DNA from: Chloroflexota bacterium
GTDB taxonomy: Bacteria > Chloroflexota > Dehalococcoidia > GIF9 > AB-539-J10
Length of the DNA stretch: 8,862 nucleotides
Direction: 5' to 3'
Assembly: GCA_030604285.1 (NCBI GenBank)
Contig: JAUVWD010000015.1
Span: 1 to 8,862 of the forward strand
This document shows, piece by piece, positions 7,223 to 8,862 of this stretch (positions are counted from its first letter, which is position 1; each line of letters begins with the position of its first letter). The notes beneath the pieces are model-generated. The model worked only from the letters and a program-made list of their open reading frames with translations. It had not been told where the DNA came from and searched no databases. A program made the translations under genes and the position numbers.

Positions 7223-7763
7223 CCCTGCGCCTGAAGTAATAAACGCCGTAGCCTAGAAGGAAAACTGCGATGACGATGCCGATAATTAGCCCCACATTAG
7301 GGCCCGCTTTCAATCCTTCGCCTGTCGATACCAAAAGGCGAACATAGTAATTCACTACCAAGAATTCTTTGTCTTCAGGGGCAACCTTTAGCCATATCTC
7401 CCAGTCCTTGCCCGCCCATTTCTGGTCCGAAGGTATTGCCACTGATACCTTCACCTTGGTGTCGGAATTGGCCTCCACCTCAACCCTTTGAGGAGAGAAG
7501 CTTATCCAGCTACCGTCGGGAAACTCAGTCCTCCCCTCTCTTCTTTCCGACTCTTGGGGGTGGAAGGTGGAGAGCTCGAATGTATGGGCTGCCTCATCCT
7601 TATTGCGGATGCTTAACTCAAATTCAGTCTTGTCGCCGGGAGACAAGTTATCAATTCTTACCTCTGCTGGTGAGATGCCGATATACTGAGCTCGGGCTGC
7701 GGAAGTGGAAAAGATGGCTGTTAAGCCCACAATCAGCCAAATCAAGTACGTGGTCTGCTTCAC
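7209..7763 (-). CDS. Exported membrane-anchored protein with Ig-like domain
   Basis: No named family recognised with certainty. The 184-residue protein begins with a signal peptide (about 1-25, cleavage likely after ARA before Gln26), followed by an extracellular beta-rich domain (26-150) with an ISPAEVRIDNLSPGDKTEF start, a SWISFSPQRVEVEANS strand pair and a VSVAIPSDQKWAGKDWEIWLKV segment, resembling Ig-like/NEW3 or DUF916-like (WxL-interacting) sandwiches. One C-terminal membrane helix (157-176) precedes FRRRAKVK, which would place the domain outside and the short tail inside. The GTG start at 7763 shares its first base with the TAG of the upstream gene, so the two are translationally coupled. 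It probably serves as the membrane anchor or partner of the secreted paralogues encoded upstream. The function is inferred only from this context. Confidence 0.85.
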   Translation of the reverse strand: MKQTTYLIWLIVGLTAIFSTSAARAQYIGISPAEVRIDNLSPGDKTEFELSIRNKDEAAHTFELSTFHPQESERREGRTEFPDGSWISFSPQRVEVEANSDTKVKVSVAIPSDQKWAGKDWEIWLKVAPEDKEFLVVNYYVRLLVSTGEGLKAGPNVGLIIGIVIAVFLLGYGVYYFRRRAKVK

Positions 7764-8350
7764 TAGGCAGCCACCGCGCTAATGGTGACATGGGTCTCCA
7801 CCGTCGCATCACCGACCGAGAAATAGCCAACCCCATCCTTAGTAAAATCAGCTTGGGGAGTTAGCAATTTCAACCCAAATTGCTTGGCACCATCAGGTCC
7901 GGGTGACAGACTAGATGGATAGAATTCCACTCCTGGTGACCCTCCTGATGCCGCAGGGATGAGTATATATCCCCGGTCATCATCCTTTACTCTAAACCAT
8001 AAAACATATATTCCTGGGTCATTTTCCCCGTTGCTGCTCAATGTCCAGCTATATGCGCTAGGATCTTCAACCCAAACAGCATCTTCACCTGCTACATAGG
8101 CATTCACATTACAATTGCCACCCACAGTCAAGGTGCACCAGGTCGTAGCTGTTTCGTACAACGTGTTTGGGGTCACAACTTCCCCGCCAACTGGCTTCCA
8201 TTCCGTCGGTTCCAAATTGAGGGAAAACTCGGAAGCTCCAGTCATGGTAATGGTTATTGTGCCGCTGCCGTCATCTTGGGCTACCACTGGCAGACAGACA
8301 ACCAGAGCTAGTATGGTAGCTAATAGGATGCTTATAATGCCTGCCTTCAT
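7763..8350 (-). CDS. Secreted beta-type protein, paralogue B
   Basis: No known function recognised. With the ATG at 8350 the protein has 195 residues: a signal peptide (MKAGIISILL..., about 1-24, cleavage after VVA before Gln25), then a polar, Gly/Ser/Thr-rich, probably all-beta mature domain with no further membrane segment. It is a clear paralogue of the gene immediately upstream; shared blocks include EWKP, TWCT, DA-WV, PS-Y-WTL, QFGLKLLTP and a C-terminal TISAVAA-like end. Mature cysteines are at 72 and 80. Start choice: a GTG at 8401 is possible in frame, but only the 8350 start places the signal peptide at the N terminus; the AAGGA before it is unusually close, 1 nt. It ends by overlapping the GTG of the anchored protein by one base. 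Confidence 0.85.
   Translation of the reverse strand: MKAGIISILLATILALVVCLPVVAQDDGSGTITITMTGASEFSLNLEPTEWKPVGGEVVTPNTLYETATTWCTLTVGGNCNVNAYVAGEDAVWVEDPSAYSWTLSSNGENDPGIYVLWFRVKDDDRGYILIPAASGGSPGVEFYPSSLSPGPDGAKQFGLKLLTPQADFTKDGVGYFSVGDATVETHVTISAVAA
7863..7884. repeat. 22-nt perfect inverted repeat, copy in paralogue B
   Basis: Arms AGCAATTT (7863-7870) and AAATTGCT (7877-7884) are exact reverse complements around the 6-nt spacer CAACCC. The element lies inside the coding sequence, over the codons of the conserved block QFGLKLLT, about 100 nt before the stop. An identical copy occurs at the same protein position in the neighbouring paralogue. Confidence 0.8.
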
Positions 8351-8358
8351 TTCCTTGC

Positions 8359-8385
8359 TCAACGCGATAATTTCGTTTGCTCCAT
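8359..8385 (-). other. Possible eight-codon upstream ORF
   Basis: A minimal frame encoding MEQTKLSR starts at an ATG that overlaps the stop of paralogue A (TAATG) and ends with TGA 8 nt before the paralogue B start. Terminating ribosomes could re-initiate here and be delivered next to the poorly spaced B start. No Shine-Dalgarno is visible, so chance is a real alternative. Confidence 0.2.
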
Positions 8386-8862
8386 TATGCGAGCACTGCA
8401 CTTACAGTAATTTGAGCTTCCATTGTCCGGGTGCCAACAAAATAAGTAGGGGTTAGCAATTTCAACCCAAATTGCTCAGTGTCGCCGTTTTTCCTGAGAT
8501 TCAATGGCTCGCCATCTCTTGTCCATAGCATCAGCGTTGAATTCTCGGTGATAAGGGTATAACTATCCGCAGTATCACGCGCTATATGATACCACAGCGC
8601 ATACTGATCAGGTCTTTCCTCATCAATAACATGGCTTTCCTCAGAAATTAGAGTCCATTCATACCCACTAGGGTTATCAACCCATCTAGCATCATCACCT
8701 TCAATACAAATGTTCACGTCAGCGTTGCCTTCATTCGTTATGGTACACCATGTGGCGGGCTTGTCAGTTTTATACGTCGTATTGGAGCTCACAAATCCCA
8801 CTTCACCCTCCGGCTTCCATTCCACCTGACTTAGACTGATAGCTAACACCGATTCCGTATCC
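8385..8862 (-). CDS. Secreted beta-type protein, paralogue A, 5' end cut by window edge
   Basis: The frame is open to the right edge with no stop, so the true start and probable signal peptide lie outside the window; the GTG at 8849 sits in mid-domain (the sequence ...TESVLAISLSQVEWKP corresponds to ...ASEFSLNLEPTEWKP of paralogue B) and is not the start. About 158 codons are visible. The protein aligns with paralogue B along its length: TWCT, a GN-VN stretch, GDDARWV, NPSGYEWTL, ALWYH, EQFGLKLLTP and the end TVSAVLA. Insertions differ mainly in the middle loop region. The stop TAA at 8385-8387 precedes the paralogue B start by 34 nt. It is the first gene of the leftward surface-protein run visible here and arose by tandem duplication; its function is unknown. 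Confidence 0.85.
   Translation of the reverse strand, partial: DTESVLAISLSQVEWKPEGEVGFVSSNTTYKTDKPATWCTITNEGNADVNICIEGDDARWVDNPSGYEWTLISEESHVIDEERPDQYALWYHIARDTADSYTLITENSTLMLWTRDGEPLNLRKNGDTEQFGLKLLTPTYFVGTRTMEAQITVSAVLA
8455..8476. repeat. 22-nt perfect inverted repeat, copy in paralogue A
   Basis: Arms AGCAATTT (8455-8462) and AAATTGCT (8469-8476) flank CAACCC, base for base identical to the copy at 7863-7884. The identity extends to 25 nt (8452-8476 against 7860-7884), although the surrounding genes have diverged clearly at the protein level. Confidence 0.8.

Noticed and set aside
7436..7864. Plus-strand frame of 142 codons opposite the surface genes
   Set aside because: The minus strand has coherent signal peptides, a membrane helix and paralogous conservation; the plus frame has none of these.
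7860..7887. dif-like Xer recombination site
   Set aside because: The 11-6-11 spacing can be imposed on the repeat, but the arm sequences do not match XerC/XerD sites and the element codes for a conserved protein block.

Overview
The window looks like bacterial chromosomal DNA of moderate GC content carrying mostly housekeeping genes. It suggests a member of the Chloroflexota, possibly Dehalococcoidia-like. That placement is an inference from gene order (mraZ-rsmH-ftsA with no peptidoglycan-synthesis genes between them; trmD-rplS followed by priA-def) and from protein style. No rRNA or other phylogenetic marker was checked. There are no tRNAs, rRNAs, CRISPR arrays, insertion sequences or phage genes that I can see.

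Left part (1-2344, minus strand): a compact cell-division operon transcribed leftward in the order mraZ, rsmH, ftsA, with ftsA running off the left edge. Its control region (about 2371-2465) holds consensus -35 and -10 hexamers, followed by three 10-bp-phased GTGG repeats that match the known MraZ operator architecture. An A-rich stretch lies upstream.

Middle part (2612-7187, plus strand): a divergent operon for translation and replication-restart functions: trmD (tRNA m1G37 methyltransferase), rplS (ribosomal protein L19, overlapping trmD by 34 nt), a doubtful small membrane ORF, priA (primosomal helicase) and def (peptide deformylase). The interval of about 530 bp between rplS and priA is the least explained piece of this half.

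Right part (7209-8862, minus strand): a tightly coupled run of three genes for exported proteins that converges on def. Two are tandem diverged paralogues of a small secreted beta-type protein; the upstream one is cut by the right edge. The third is a protein with a signal peptide, an Ig-like extracellular domain and a C-terminal membrane anchor. Start and stop codons overlap or nearly overlap throughout. I read this as a surface-protein module of two secreted subunits plus an anchored partner, loosely reminiscent of WxL protein / WxL-interacting protein pairs. This is the least characterised and most interesting part. Both paralogues carry an identical 22-nt perfect inverted repeat inside the coding sequence.
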